Source of the DNA: Prevotellaceae bacterium UBA1720
GTDB lineage: Bacteria; Bacteroidota; Bacteroidia; Bacteroidales; Bacteroidaceae
NCBI GenBank assembly: GCA_002317475.1
Contig: DCIS01000161.1
Location: 1 to 17,502 of the forward strand
Direction: 5' to 3'
Length of the DNA stretch: 17,502 nt
This document shows, one piece after another, positions 6,882 to 15,308 of the stretch; positions within the stretch are counted from its first letter, which is position 1, and every line of letters starts with the position of its first letter. A model generated the notes under the pieces. That model saw only the letters and a program-made list of their open reading frames with translations, searched no databases and had not been told where the DNA came from. Position numbers and translations under genes: made by a program.

Positions 6882-8300
6882 TTACTTAGTGAGATAATTA
6901 AATGCGTTAACCATAATCTGACCCATATTGTCGTGCAGGTCACCGGTGTACTCGGTTGGGGAGTTCCAGTCAAACATACCTGAACCAAGACAGATAACTC
7001 CTCCCTTGCCAAACTCGCCGCTGGCATTCTTGAGCTCCCATGAAGAGACCTCGCAGCTGCCAGGGTTACCGCCCAGAGGACGACCACCGATTGCTGCCTC
7101 GAACTTGGCCTGGTCACCTCCGTATGGATCCCAGTCGAAGTGGTACTGGGCTGTAGAGTTACAGATCGTATAGCCAGGAGCAACGGTGTAGATGGCATTG
7201 GCATCAGGACCAGCCTTCAGGTTCTGCCACAGTGGGTGAGAGCCATCGTAGGCATAGAAGTGCCATGGGTCGTCGCCCATCACATCAGAACCCTCGCCGG
7301 CAGTACCGCCCCAGCAGTTGTTTGGCCTGGCATCCTCGTTCTCCATTGCACCCAGAGCAATAGCATAATTCACAGCAGCACGGCTCAGAACAAATCCTAC
7401 ACCCCTATTGTACAGTTCCTTCATCTTTGGCAGAGCACCCATTGCGCCATCCTCGGTATCCTTGAACTGGTTGTACGTACCAGGAATTGCAGTATGGCGA
7501 TGCCAGTATACAATCTTCACCTTGTCCAGAGGAACATTGCCCGAAGCCACATCCTGCCATGAAGCATACATTGCATCCTCCATATTGCCGGTAATCCACT
7601 TGGCAGCAGCCTTCTCCTCAATGTAGAGCTCATCAATATTGTCCTTGTCGCCAACGAACAGTACAACAGGCTCGGTAATCATAGTCACATTCACCGTATA
7701 TGTGTTCTTTGCAGTCCTATCGGTAACGGTGATTTCAACTGGCTCGGTGAAGTCCAGGTGCGAACCGCTCTTAGGGTTGCACTCGGCATCCTCACTGCAC
7801 TCGGCAGTGAACTCGGCGCTCTTCAGGTCCACACCGCTCTTGGCCGAAACCGAGATGCTGATGACATGGTTCTCCTGGTCAATACCGGCCTTGATACCCT
7901 CAAGGAAGAACGAGTTGATCAAAGCCTCATCATTGCGTACACTCAGCTGCCAGCTGTCGCGCAGCGAACCGTTTGTGACAACCAGACTGCGGTCAGCGGT
8001 CATATCCAGCACCTGACCAACCTTGATCGAGCATTCTGCACCGTCAGACACACGCACCTTTGTAACCTTCATGGCAGTCTTGTCGGTAAAGTCCACCGGC
8101 ACCTTCATCTTTACCAGTTTTGTCTCAGCATCAATGGCTGCAACGACAGAACCGTCCAGTTCAAACTCCAGCAGATTGCACTCGCCACTCACATCCACAC
8201 TGCCCGTGATATCGTCGCAGGAATTGAGCATAAAGCTGAATGTCGAAAGTAGAAAGACTCCAACTACAGCCTTCATGTATGAAAATATATTGTGTTTCAT
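6882..8300 (-). CDS. Surface fructan-binding lipoprotein (DUF4960-type)
   Basis: A 472-residue lipoprotein with lipobox FMLNSC (Cys28). Two successive beta-rich Ig-like modules follow: about 35-118, ending in the sequence SWQLSVRND, and about 125-207, ending in NTYTVNVTM. The C-terminal region (about 210-472) looks like a Rossmann or amidotransferase-like fold, with VVLFVGDKDN, KIVYWHRH, GVGFVLSRAAVNYA and GGVICLGSGMFDWNS. From memory this corresponds to DUF4960, found in the surface glycan-binding protein placed after SusD in Bacteroides levan loci (the BT1761 position). It has no visible catalytic triad, and a binding role in holding fructan at the cell surface for the GH32 and SusCD is the most likely. 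It plays the SusE/SusF part but is not their homologue by sequence. Binding specificity cannot be read here. Confidence 0.8.
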   Translation of the reverse strand: MKHNIFSYMKAVVGVFLLSTFSFMLNSCDDITGSVDVSGECNLLEFELDGSVVAAIDAETKLVKMKVPVDFTDKTAMKVTKVRVSDGAECSIKVGQVLDMTADRSLVVTNGSLRDSWQLSVRNDEALINSFFLEGIKAGIDQENHVISISVSAKSGVDLKSAEFTAECSEDAECNPKSGSHLDFTEPVEITVTDRTAKNTYTVNVTMITEPVVLFVGDKDNIDELYIEEKAAAKWITGNMEDAMYASWQDVASGNVPLDKVKIVYWHRHTAIPGTYNQFKDTEDGAMGALPKMKELYNRGVGFVLSRAAVNYAIALGAMENEDARPNNCWGGTAGEGSDVMGDDPWHFYAYDGSHPLWQNLKAGPDANAIYTVAPGYTICNSTAQYHFDWDPYGGDQAKFEAAIGGRPLGGNPGSCEVSSWELKNASGEFGKGGVICLGSGMFDWNSPTEYTGDLHDNMGQIMVNAFNYLTK

Positions 8301-8335
8301 ATTAATTCTTCATTCTTAATTCTTCATTCTTAATT
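8301..8335. repeat. Period-7 tandem repeat, SusD/binding-protein junction
   Basis: Five heptads alternate attaatt, cttcatt, cttaatt, cttcatt, cttaatt, effectively a 14-bp unit. They fill the 40-bp gap between the SusD stop and the ATG of the surface-binding protein. Confidence 0.85.
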
Positions 8336-8340
8336 CAGAA

Positions 8341-10092
8341 CTACCATCCCACATTCTGTGTATAGTGGCCTGCCGAGGCATCCATCTGCTCCTTTGGAAT
8401 AGGTAGATACTCGTTCTTGTCGGCTGTGAAGTGCGAACCGCTCAGGAACGACATGTTGCCCTTCTGCGAACTCATCTCGTCGGCATAGTACCTGTTGATG
8501 ACAGTCTCCACATCACCCCAGCGTACCAGGTCAAAGAATCGCTCGCTCTCCATGGCCAGTTCCAGACGGCGCTCCATCTTGATGATCTTCAGGAGCTGCT
8601 CCTGCGAGTATGAACCGCTGTAAGTAGCGATGGCATATCGCACATTGTACTTGCCTGTGTAATTTGCTACGATACTGCTCTTGGCCATACCTGCTGCACG
8701 CTGGCGAACCTGGTTGACAAGTGCGATGGCACCATCCTGTCCAAGCTGTGCAAGAGCTTCCGCACGCATCAGCAGAACATCTGCATAACGCAATACTACG
8801 CGATTCATTGAAGATGCCCACTGGTTGTCGCAGTTGAACAGGTACTGGTCCTTCAGGTCGGGATCCACATTCTGCTTGAGCGAAACATAATAGCCATACA
8901 GACCGCCCGAACGGCTCCAGGTGTTGGTCTGTGCAACCATGTAGTTGGCATTGAACATGTATGGAGTTCCAGGAACACCTACTGTAACGAACAGGCGTGG
9001 GTCAACTGTCTGAGCCGAGCCTACCTCGTAGCCGTACTCTACCTCATCCAGATTGGGCAGACCGTCAACACTTGTACGGAATGCATTGACCAGATTGTGG
9101 CTTGGTTTGTAGAAGTCGCAGCCCGAATCATGAACCTTGGGGATACATGGTACGATCAGACGATTGGAGAAGTTCAGGTTGCCCCATGTTGTTCCGTCGT
9201 TGCGCGAGTACTGGATTGCCCATAGGCTCTCCTTGCCGTTCTCGTATGCCTCTTCGGGACGAAACAGGTTGTGCAGGTCATCCTCCAGACCGTAGTTGCT
9301 ATAGAGTTTTGGATCTGTATAGACAAGAACCTTCTGGAGGTCCTCCTTGTTCACCTCAGTAACCTTGTTGCTCTTGGCATCGTCCTGACGGTAGGCCTTG
9401 TAGAGGTATACCTTGGCAAGGAATGCTGCGCACGCGGCCTTTGTAGGACGCCCCTTCTGGGCCTGCGTCTCGGGCAGCTCCCTGTATGCCTCCTCAAGGT
9501 CAGCGGCAATCTGTGCCCAGGCCTCATCGTTGCTGTACTCGGTATTGCTCAGGTTGTTGTAGTCATCCTCGGTCATGTTTGGCTTGTTCACCAGCGGAAT
9601 ATTCTTGAACAGACGCTTCAACTGGAAATGACCGCAGGCACGCAGGAACTTCATCTCGGCTGTGCGCTGACGGATAATGGTGTTCTGCTGGTCGCCGGAT
9701 GCCAGAACATCCAGCGAGAGGTTTACACGCGACAGGTAGTTGTAGTACTTGGCCCAGATGCTGCTGTATGGCCAGTCGCTTGTCTGGATACCGGTGTGCT
9801 TCTCCAGATTGTGGAAAGGACCGCCATCCGATGGATCAGCACCACCAACGTATGCATCGTCCGAACGTGTGTCGTAGTTCCACAGCGAGAACGAAGCGTT
9901 CATGTCCTCAATAGCAACCAGACCGGCGTATGCCGATATCACCAGGTTGTCAATCTGTCCAGGATCTGTAATCTGCTCCTGAGTCATTGTTCCCTGTGGC
10001 TTCTGTGCATCCAGAAAATCGTTGCAGGAGGTCAGCATTGAAGCAGAAAGCAGGAGTCCGCAGGCTATATATTTTGTTATATTTTTCTTCAT
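8341..10092 (-). CDS. susD: SusD-like outer-membrane fructan-binding lipoprotein
   Basis: A 583-residue SusD/RagB-family lipoprotein. I place the start at the ATG 10090-10092, giving MKKNITKYIA and a lipobox MLTSC with Cys23. A TTG at 10098 two codons upstream lies inside a tandem repeat and is not a likely start. Family marks are LRACGHFQLKRLFKNIPLV in the N-terminal TPR-like part, RYADVLLMRAEALAQLG and VNQVRQRA later on, then RRLELAMESERFFDLVRWG and YLPIPKEQMD near the end. SusD proteins form the lid of the SusC channel and bind oligosaccharide at the surface. The partner SusC gene lies just upstream, and the fructan context (two GH32 genes, fructokinase) sets the probable ligand. The length is slightly above average. 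Confidence 0.95.
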   Translation of the reverse strand: MKKNITKYIACGLLLSASMLTSCNDFLDAQKPQGTMTQEQITDPGQIDNLVISAYAGLVAIEDMNASFSLWNYDTRSDDAYVGGADPSDGGPFHNLEKHTGIQTSDWPYSSIWAKYYNYLSRVNLSLDVLASGDQQNTIIRQRTAEMKFLRACGHFQLKRLFKNIPLVNKPNMTEDDYNNLSNTEYSNDEAWAQIAADLEEAYRELPETQAQKGRPTKAACAAFLAKVYLYKAYRQDDAKSNKVTEVNKEDLQKVLVYTDPKLYSNYGLEDDLHNLFRPEEAYENGKESLWAIQYSRNDGTTWGNLNFSNRLIVPCIPKVHDSGCDFYKPSHNLVNAFRTSVDGLPNLDEVEYGYEVGSAQTVDPRLFVTVGVPGTPYMFNANYMVAQTNTWSRSGGLYGYYVSLKQNVDPDLKDQYLFNCDNQWASSMNRVVLRYADVLLMRAEALAQLGQDGAIALVNQVRQRAAGMAKSSIVANYTGKYNVRYAIATYSGSYSQEQLLKIIKMERRLELAMESERFFDLVRWGDVETVINRYYADEMSSQKGNMSFLSGSHFTADKNEYLPIPKEQMDASAGHYTQNVGW

Positions 10093-10093
10093 A

Positions 10094-10128
10094 CTCAATT
10101 ATGAATTATGAATTGTGAATTATGAATT
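10094..10128. repeat. Period-7 tandem repeat, SusC/SusD junction
   Basis: Five heptads (ctcaatt, atgaatt, atgaatt, gtgaatt, atgaatt) span the gap between SusC and SusD. The last copy runs into the SusC stop codon (TAA, 10127-10129 on the - strand), and the array ends within 2 bp of the SusD ATG. Confidence 0.9.
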
Positions 10129-13100
10129 AGAACGAAACGTTCACACCAAATGTTACGTTGATAGGAATCGGGTAGTTGAAGCCTGCAGGATTCTCGGGGT
10201 CAACACCGCTGAAGTTCTTGCTCTTGATTGTAAACAGATTCTGACCGGAAACATATGCACGGATGCGCTCCATCTTGAGCTTCTTAGTCAGTTTCTCAGG
10301 AACATTGTAACCAATCTGCAGAGTACGCAGCTTGCAGTACGAACCGTTCTCCACATAGTATGACGACATCTCACCCTCGTGGTTGCTGTCCAGTGTAGTC
10401 AAGGCGGGAATATTGTTGTCAGGATTGCTGGTCGACCATGCCTCCAGAGTACGTATACCCTTGTTCAGGTAAGGAACGTTGATGCCTGTGTTTGCCCAGA
10501 AGTCGGTCTGCTTCTTGCAGTCGTATGTGATTACGTCAACACCCTGCACACCCTGGAAGAACATTGTCAGATCCCAGTTCTTGTACTGCAGATAGATATT
10601 CAGACCCCATGTGAAGGCTGGTGTAGGATCGTATATCCATGTGCGATCAGCCTCGGTAATCTTGCCGTCAGGAACCATAACCTTATTGCCGTTCTCGTCT
10701 ATACTTGCAATATCCTTGTAGCGCATGCGGCCAATGCCTGCACCCTCCTGATAAGCGTGATTGTCAATCTCCTCCTGGCTCTTGAAGATGCCGTCGTAGA
10801 TGTAACCGCACTGCGAACCCATTGCGTGACCCTTGACACTCTCTATACCGTTGCCACCGAATGTACCCTTTGCGGCAACTGTCGTTGGAAGATCGGTGAT
10901 AGTGTTGCTGTATTTGGCAATGTTACCTGTCAGATCCCACTTGAAATCCTTATGGCTGCCACGGTAACCTATTGAGAACTCCACACCTGTATTCTTCATT
11001 TCACCGGCATTTGTCCACTGACCGGCACCCTCGCCCATTGCACCTATGCCGTCCATCCATACAAGGATGTCCTTCGTGCGCTTGTCATACCAGTCAAAAC
11101 TGCCATAAAGCCTGTTGTTGAACAGTTGGAAGTCGATACCCACGTTATGCTGTGTTGTTGTCTCCCATTTGATATCGTCATTGCCACGCTGTGTACGTAC
11201 GTAACCGTTGTCAAGCAGAACGCCACCGTTTGAACCGGCGATGTCGTATGCTGTACCTGCACTGCCACCCCACAATGTAGTGGAAACTGCTTTCTGGAAC
11301 AGTGTGTAGCGGGCTGTGTTACTGATTTCCGAGTTACCGGTCTGTCCCCATGAATAACGTATCTTCAGGTCATCCAGCCAATCCTTGGTTCCACTCATAA
11401 ACTTCTCCTGAGTCACACGCCAGCCGGCAGACACTGATGGGAAATTACCCCACTTGTTGTTTGTTCCGAATCGGCTTGAACCGTCACGACGAATGGTAAA
11501 TGAAGCCATGTAGCGGTTGTCGTATGTATAGTTGGCCTTGCCAAAGAACGACATCAGCGAGAAACCATCTGCAAGACCCTTGGCCTCCTGCTTGCCTGAA
11601 CCCACGCTTGCCCACATGTAATCGGTGTTCAAAACATCATAGCCATAGCGCTTTGCACTCATCCAGTCATAGTTCTGGCGGTTGATCTCCATACCCAGCA
11701 TAAAGTCAGCACGATGCTTCTTTATCTCCAGGTTGTATGTTGCAACAGCATTCCACATCCAGCGCATCCAGTGCTCCTGCTTGTGCTCAACAGCGGTCTC
11801 CTCGCGGTACATCTTGCCGTTGGCAATTGGGTAGGTGTAGAAGTTCTGCTTCTTCTGCGAATAGTCAATACCCAAAGTGGTGCGGATATTGAAGCCCTTG
11901 AAAGGATTCAGTCCCAGGTGCACATCACCGAAAGCACGCCACATGTGGTACCTGTTATCCTTGTTGTTGTCCAGCAGACTCAGCGGATTCTCACGCTCCG
12001 AGTAGGCGCCCACAGGCTGTGCATACTCGCCATTTTCTGCATAGATTGGATAGTTTGAATTGAACTCCAGCGCATTCTCTATGATGTTGCCAGGGGCGTC
12101 AACTGCGGTAGTATAGTTGTAGTTGAAGTTCTCACCCATAGTAAGAATTCCATTGAAGAATTTGTACTCGGTGTTTGTACGTCCCGAGACGCGCTCAAAG
12201 CCTGTTGTCTTGATAGTACCACTGTTGTTGTAATAGCCAAGCGAGAAGAACGAGTGGCCCTTGTCCGAACCGTTGCTCACCGACAGGTTGTAGTTCTGCA
12301 CCACACCGGTACGGGTAATCTGGTCAAACCAGTCCGTATCACCGCTGCGAACCGAACAAGCCTCGTCAACATACTGGCTCATGCCCAGCGAGTTCAACAC
12401 AGGATTGCCCTGCGCATCGTAGCCCCAGTTGAAGTTGTAGCCCACATTGTTGTTGTTAGGATCCTTGCCGTCATTTACATTTGCCTGCCAGAATGCCTGG
12501 CCCCACTGACTTGCGTTCAGGGTCTTGATGCGGTTTGCATAGAAAGATGCCGAAGCCGTTGCATCAAAGTCAACCTTGATTTTGCCGTCTTTGCCCTTCT
12601 TGGTGGTGATGATGATTACACCATTAGCAGCGCGAGAACCGTAGATAGACGCAGAGGCTGCATCCTTCAGAACCTGGATAGACTCGATGTCGCTACCATT
12701 GAGCTCGTGCATACCAGCTTTTGTAGGCACACCATCGATAATATAGAGAGGATCGTTGTCATTGAGGGTTCCGAAACCACGGATACGTACGGTTGCTGTA
12801 CCTGAAGGTGAACCATCTGTAGAGATGTTCATGCCCGGTACACGACCCTGCAAAGCCTTCATCGGGTTGTTTTCGTTGATGTCCTTCAGAGCCTTTGTGT
12901 CCACAACTGAAACGGCACCCGTCAGGTCAGCCTTACGCTGCACTTGGTAACCAATTACAACCATCTCCTGCATGAGTTTGGAGTCCTCACCCATCTCGAT
13001 GTTCATGACCTCTGTGGCTGGCAACTCCTGGGTTGCGTAGCCGATGCAACTGATGACGATGGTAGCTCCTTTCTGGACTTCCAGCTTGAACTCACCGTCC

Positions 13101-13264
13101 ATATTGGTGATGGTGCCGTTCTGGGTACCTTTCTCCTGCACTCTGGCTCCGATGACTGTCTCGTTCATCACGGGATCGGTCACGGTACCAGTCACCTTTA
13201 TGGTCTGAGCCGACAAGGTGGCAGAAATCATCAGCGCAAATATACTAAAAAGAAAGTTCTTCAT
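10127..13264 (-). CDS. susC: SusC-like TonB-dependent outer-membrane transporter
   Basis: A 1045-residue SusC/RagA-family TonB-dependent transporter. A Sec signal peptide (cleavage near ATLSAQ, residues 15-20) is followed by a carboxypeptidase-regulatory-like beta domain, about 22-95 (VTGTVTD, then GEFKLEV and SCIGY). The probable TonB-box stretch is around MVVIGYQVQRKADLTGAV (101-118), and the plug is about 115-225 with ALQGRVPGM, VRIRGFGT, PLYIIDGVPT and SIYGSRAANGVIIITTKKG. The rest is the 22-strand barrel, ending in the aromatic C-terminus VTFGVNVSF. No STN domain is visible, so signalling through an anti-sigma factor is unlikely, in line with control by the transmembrane regulator upstream. 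It imports GH32-generated fructooligosaccharides together with the SusD lipoprotein encoded next. Confidence 0.96.
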   Translation of the reverse strand: MKNFLFSIFALMISATLSAQTIKVTGTVTDPVMNETVIGARVQEKGTQNGTITNMDGEFKLEVQKGATIVISCIGYATQELPATEVMNIEMGEDSKLMQEMVVIGYQVQRKADLTGAVSVVDTKALKDINENNPMKALQGRVPGMNISTDGSPSGTATVRIRGFGTLNDNDPLYIIDGVPTKAGMHELNGSDIESIQVLKDAASASIYGSRAANGVIIITTKKGKDGKIKVDFDATASASFYANRIKTLNASQWGQAFWQANVNDGKDPNNNNVGYNFNWGYDAQGNPVLNSLGMSQYVDEACSVRSGDTDWFDQITRTGVVQNYNLSVSNGSDKGHSFFSLGYYNNSGTIKTTGFERVSGRTNTEYKFFNGILTMGENFNYNYTTAVDAPGNIIENALEFNSNYPIYAENGEYAQPVGAYSERENPLSLLDNNKDNRYHMWRAFGDVHLGLNPFKGFNIRTTLGIDYSQKKQNFYTYPIANGKMYREETAVEHKQEHWMRWMWNAVATYNLEIKKHRADFMLGMEINRQNYDWMSAKRYGYDVLNTDYMWASVGSGKQEAKGLADGFSLMSFFGKANYTYDNRYMASFTIRRDGSSRFGTNNKWGNFPSVSAGWRVTQEKFMSGTKDWLDDLKIRYSWGQTGNSEISNTARYTLFQKAVSTTLWGGSAGTAYDIAGSNGGVLLDNGYVRTQRGNDDIKWETTTQHNVGIDFQLFNNRLYGSFDWYDKRTKDILVWMDGIGAMGEGAGQWTNAGEMKNTGVEFSIGYRGSHKDFKWDLTGNIAKYSNTITDLPTTVAAKGTFGGNGIESVKGHAMGSQCGYIYDGIFKSQEEIDNHAYQEGAGIGRMRYKDIASIDENGNKVMVPDGKITEADRTWIYDPTPAFTWGLNIYLQYKNWDLTMFFQGVQGVDVITYDCKKQTDFWANTGINVPYLNKGIRTLEAWSTSNPDNNIPALTTLDSNHEGEMSSYYVENGSYCKLRTLQIGYNVPEKLTKKLKMERIRAYVSGQNLFTIKSKNFSGVDPENPAGFNYPIPINVTFGVNVSF

Positions 13265-13297
13265 AGCATTACTTGTTTGATTTTGTTACTATTATTG

Positions 13298-15025
13298 TTA
13301 TTTTGATATATTTGTTTCAGTATATTTACTCTTGGGGAAAACAAGGCTGGTGAGCACCACCTCGCCATTGTTGCCGAAGACCTCTACACTTGAGTTGTCG
13401 ATGAAGATACGAAGACTGGTGAGTTTGTTGCGTACGGGTGCTGTAGCATTCTGGTCAAAGTCCTGACAGAACTTGGTTTCACCGCTTTTGCTGCGATCCA
13501 CGGTCAACTTCATGGCCTTCTCGTCGTAGATGATCTTGAACTCCTCGCCTTCTTTGTTGCTCAGGGTGATGGTGCAGCTGCCTTTGATCTTCAACTCCTT
13601 GTCCAGTCCCTGACCGTCGTACTCTGGACTTGGTGCAGAACCGAGATAAAGCTGCTTGTCCTTGCCGTAGTAGAGGAAAGGTTCGCGAGCAATGGTGTTG
13701 GCGCTGCGGTACTGCATCGTGGGCACCACGTTGGCATATTGCCAGTTGCTCATCCAGCCAATCATAGTATGACGAGCGTCAGGAGCATTGCTGAATGACA
13801 CCGTAGCATAGTGGTCCTTGCCATAGTCCTGCCAGAGGGAAGCCCCTTTGTAGCGAGCCTCATCATCCACGATGAACTTATGACCGTCGAAGTCGCCAAT
13901 AAAGTATTGTGTTGCAGAACCACCAGCTAGGCCACCGGGGTTGATGTTACAGATGAGTACCCACTTCTCCTCACCTTTCCATTTTCCATTCTCTATTTTC
14001 AATTTGAAAAGGTCTGGGCATTCCCAAACGCCGTCGTGGCAACCAAGTTCTTTTCCGAAACGGCTCTCCTCAGTCCAGTCCTTCATATTAGGAGAGGAGT
14101 AGATGCGCATCTCCTGACCGGCACTCATCACCAGCACCCACTTTCCGTCATACCAGAACATATTAGGATCTCTGAAGTCAGCAATCTCTGCTGTCAGAAC
14201 CGGGTTTCCCTCGTAGACGTGGAATGTCTCGCCGTTGTCAAATGAGTAGGCTATTGACTGGCTTTGGACATCATGGCCCCATGGAGTCTGGATGCATGAT
14301 GTGTACATTGCTATTACTGCACCCTTGCCGAAACCGGCCGTATTGTTGTGGTCAACGATACATGAACCCGAGAAGATAGTACCGTTGGCATCAGGCGACA
14401 GTGCCACAGGCCTGTGTTCCCAGTTGATCAGGTCACGTGATGTGGAATGTGCCCAGTGCATGTTGCCCCACATGCTTCCGTATGGATTGTACTGGTAGTA
14501 CAGATGCCATACACCATCCTTGTAGAACATGCCGTTGGGATCATTCATCCAGGCGTAGGCGGGAGTGTGGTGGAAGGCGGGACGGTACTTCTCGTGATTT
14601 GTGCTGTCAAACTCGTTACTCAGCTTCAAGTCCTGCTGCCACACCTCGTTGCCTACACCGCCACGGTTGCTGCGGTCGATGTTGACATGAGTCATCAGGT
14701 TGAGATACTGGCCACGGAACTCGTCCAGGCAGAAAGGTACGTAGTAATCGACTTTGGTCAGCGCCAGACGGATGTTCAGCTGTCGCTGCTGCACGTTGTT
14801 GACGATGACCTTGACTTGTGCCTCAGGTGCTGCCTCCTCAATGGGGAGGAGCAGATACTTCTCCTTCGTTTCGGGAGCGATACGGATGAGGTGGTTGTCG
14901 CCAGCGAGGTGTTCAACCTTGAGTTGTGCCAGCAGGGATGGAGCGAAACACAGGATCATTAACAAGGCCACCATGTACTTGTGCGCCTGACCTGAGCCTG
15001 TCGAAGGGATTCTGTTTGTTCTCAT
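13298..15025 (-). CDS. GH32 beta-fructosidase with N-terminal DUF4980
   Basis: A 575-residue glycoside hydrolase family 32 enzyme and first gene of the operon. The signal peptide has its hydrophobic core at 18-33 and ends LLAQ without a lipobox Cys, so a periplasmic location is likely. Residues about 35-115 form a small beta domain (LKVEHLAGDNHLIRI onward), matching DUF4980 as known in Bacteroides levanases. The GH32 core shows WMNDPNG (159-165; nucleophile D162), FSGS at 218-221, FRDPNMF (284-290) and the acid/base motif WECPDLF with E335. A C-terminal beta-sandwich follows, with FIDNSSVEVFGNNGE. It probably releases fructose from imported oligosaccharides. Two oddities: residues 6-14 (IPSTGSGQA) encode a dispersed-repeat motif inside the signal peptide, and residues about 342-350 (KIENGKWK) coincide with a period-7 repeat. 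Met18 is a possible alternative start that would leave the repeat out. Confidence 0.94.
   Translation of the reverse strand: MRTNRIPSTGSGQAHKYMVALLMILCFAPSLLAQLKVEHLAGDNHLIRIAPETKEKYLLLPIEEAAPEAQVKVIVNNVQQRQLNIRLALTKVDYYVPFCLDEFRGQYLNLMTHVNIDRSNRGGVGNEVWQQDLKLSNEFDSTNHEKYRPAFHHTPAYAWMNDPNGMFYKDGVWHLYYQYNPYGSMWGNMHWAHSTSRDLINWEHRPVALSPDANGTIFSGSCIVDHNNTAGFGKGAVIAMYTSCIQTPWGHDVQSQSIAYSFDNGETFHVYEGNPVLTAEIADFRDPNMFWYDGKWVLVMSAGQEMRIYSSPNMKDWTEESRFGKELGCHDGVWECPDLFKLKIENGKWKGEEKWVLICNINPGGLAGGSATQYFIGDFDGHKFIVDDEARYKGASLWQDYGKDHYATVSFSNAPDARHTMIGWMSNWQYANVVPTMQYRSANTIAREPFLYYGKDKQLYLGSAPSPEYDGQGLDKELKIKGSCTITLSNKEGEEFKIIYDEKAMKLTVDRSKSGETKFCQDFDQNATAPVRNKLTSLRIFIDNSSVEVFGNNGEVVLTSLVFPKSKYTETNISK
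13974..14008. repeat. Period-7 repeat inside a GH32 gene
   Basis: On the + strand cctttcc, attttcc, attctct, attttca and atttgaa follow each other in 7-bp steps. The coding-strand reading gives KIENGKWK, between the catalytic ECPDLF motif and EEKWVLICNINPGG, a likely surface loop. The units resemble those filling the gene junctions of the same operon. Confidence 0.65.
14991..15008. repeat. Dispersed-repeat motif (STGSGQ type) in a signal peptide
   Basis: CCTGAGCCTGTCGAAGGG (+ strand) reads as PSTGSGQ on the coding strand. Words of the form CTTCGACAGGCTCAG are familiar to me as short interspersed repeats in many bacterial genomes. Here one lies in frame in the n-region of the GH32 signal peptide. 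I see no second copy in this window. Confidence 0.6.
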
Positions 15026-15169
15026 TCTTTTTATTGTGATTCTTTATTTAATAATGTCTTTTGTTTGTCTCTTTTTAAGTTTACAATCTTTCTACCTTAA
15101 CAAACTAAAACCTAAAGAATTCAATAAAACTTAACTAACTAACATGATGTTTTTCCGTCTTAGACACTG

Positions 15170-15177
15170 CAAAGGTA
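15170..15177 (-). promoter_or_regulatory. Fructan operon promoter, -7 element
   Basis: On the - strand TACCTTTG (15177 to 15170) matches the -7 consensus. The position 19 bp upstream (15200-15197) reads TAGC instead of TTTG, so the -33 box is poor, as expected for a promoter that needs an activator. A start near 15163 would give a leader of about 138 nt before the GH32 ATG. The candidate operator begins at 15203, right next to the -33 position. Confidence 0.65.
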
Positions 15178-15202
15178 GGCTATCCTTTATCTTTTAGCTA
15201 TA

Positions 15203-15269
15203 AAAAATGTTGCAGTGACTTAGAAAAATGAGTCACTGCAACATTTTTGTGCACATTTGCAACATTTTT
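15203..15269 (-). promoter_or_regulatory. Operator palindrome and likely regulator terminator
   Basis: A perfect 18-bp inverted repeat, AAAAATGTTGCAGTGACT (15203-15220) and its complement (15231-15248), surrounds a 10-nt spacer. A third copy of the half-site TGCAACATTTTT lies at 15258-15269, exactly 21 bp from the copy at 15237-15248. A 21-bp direct spacing is what paired AraC-family half-sites show (araI1-araI2). On the - strand the hairpin is followed by six T residues, so it also resembles a rho-independent terminator for the regulator gene that ends at 15309. Its position just upstream of the operon -7 element suits activation. Confidence 0.75.
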
Positions 15270-15308
15270 ATAGAAATGTAACACGTTTACTTCTTGATTT
15301 TACATGCT

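Noticed and set aside
9271..10041. Long + strand open frame (256 codons) opposite the SusD gene
   Set aside because: It is antisense to a clear SusD protein, has no recognisable motifs and low-complexity hydrophobic composition typical of shadow frames.
10093..10098. TTG start for the SusD protein two codons upstream of the ATG
   Set aside because: It falls inside the heptad array; the ATG at 10092 gives a standard MKK lipoprotein signal peptide.
12254..12805. + strand open frame opposite the SusC plug region
   Set aside because: Antisense shadow; the SusC reading is certain and the shadow protein resembles nothing.
14447..14962. + strand open frame opposite the first GH32 gene
   Set aside because: Antisense shadow of a strongly coding GH32 frame.
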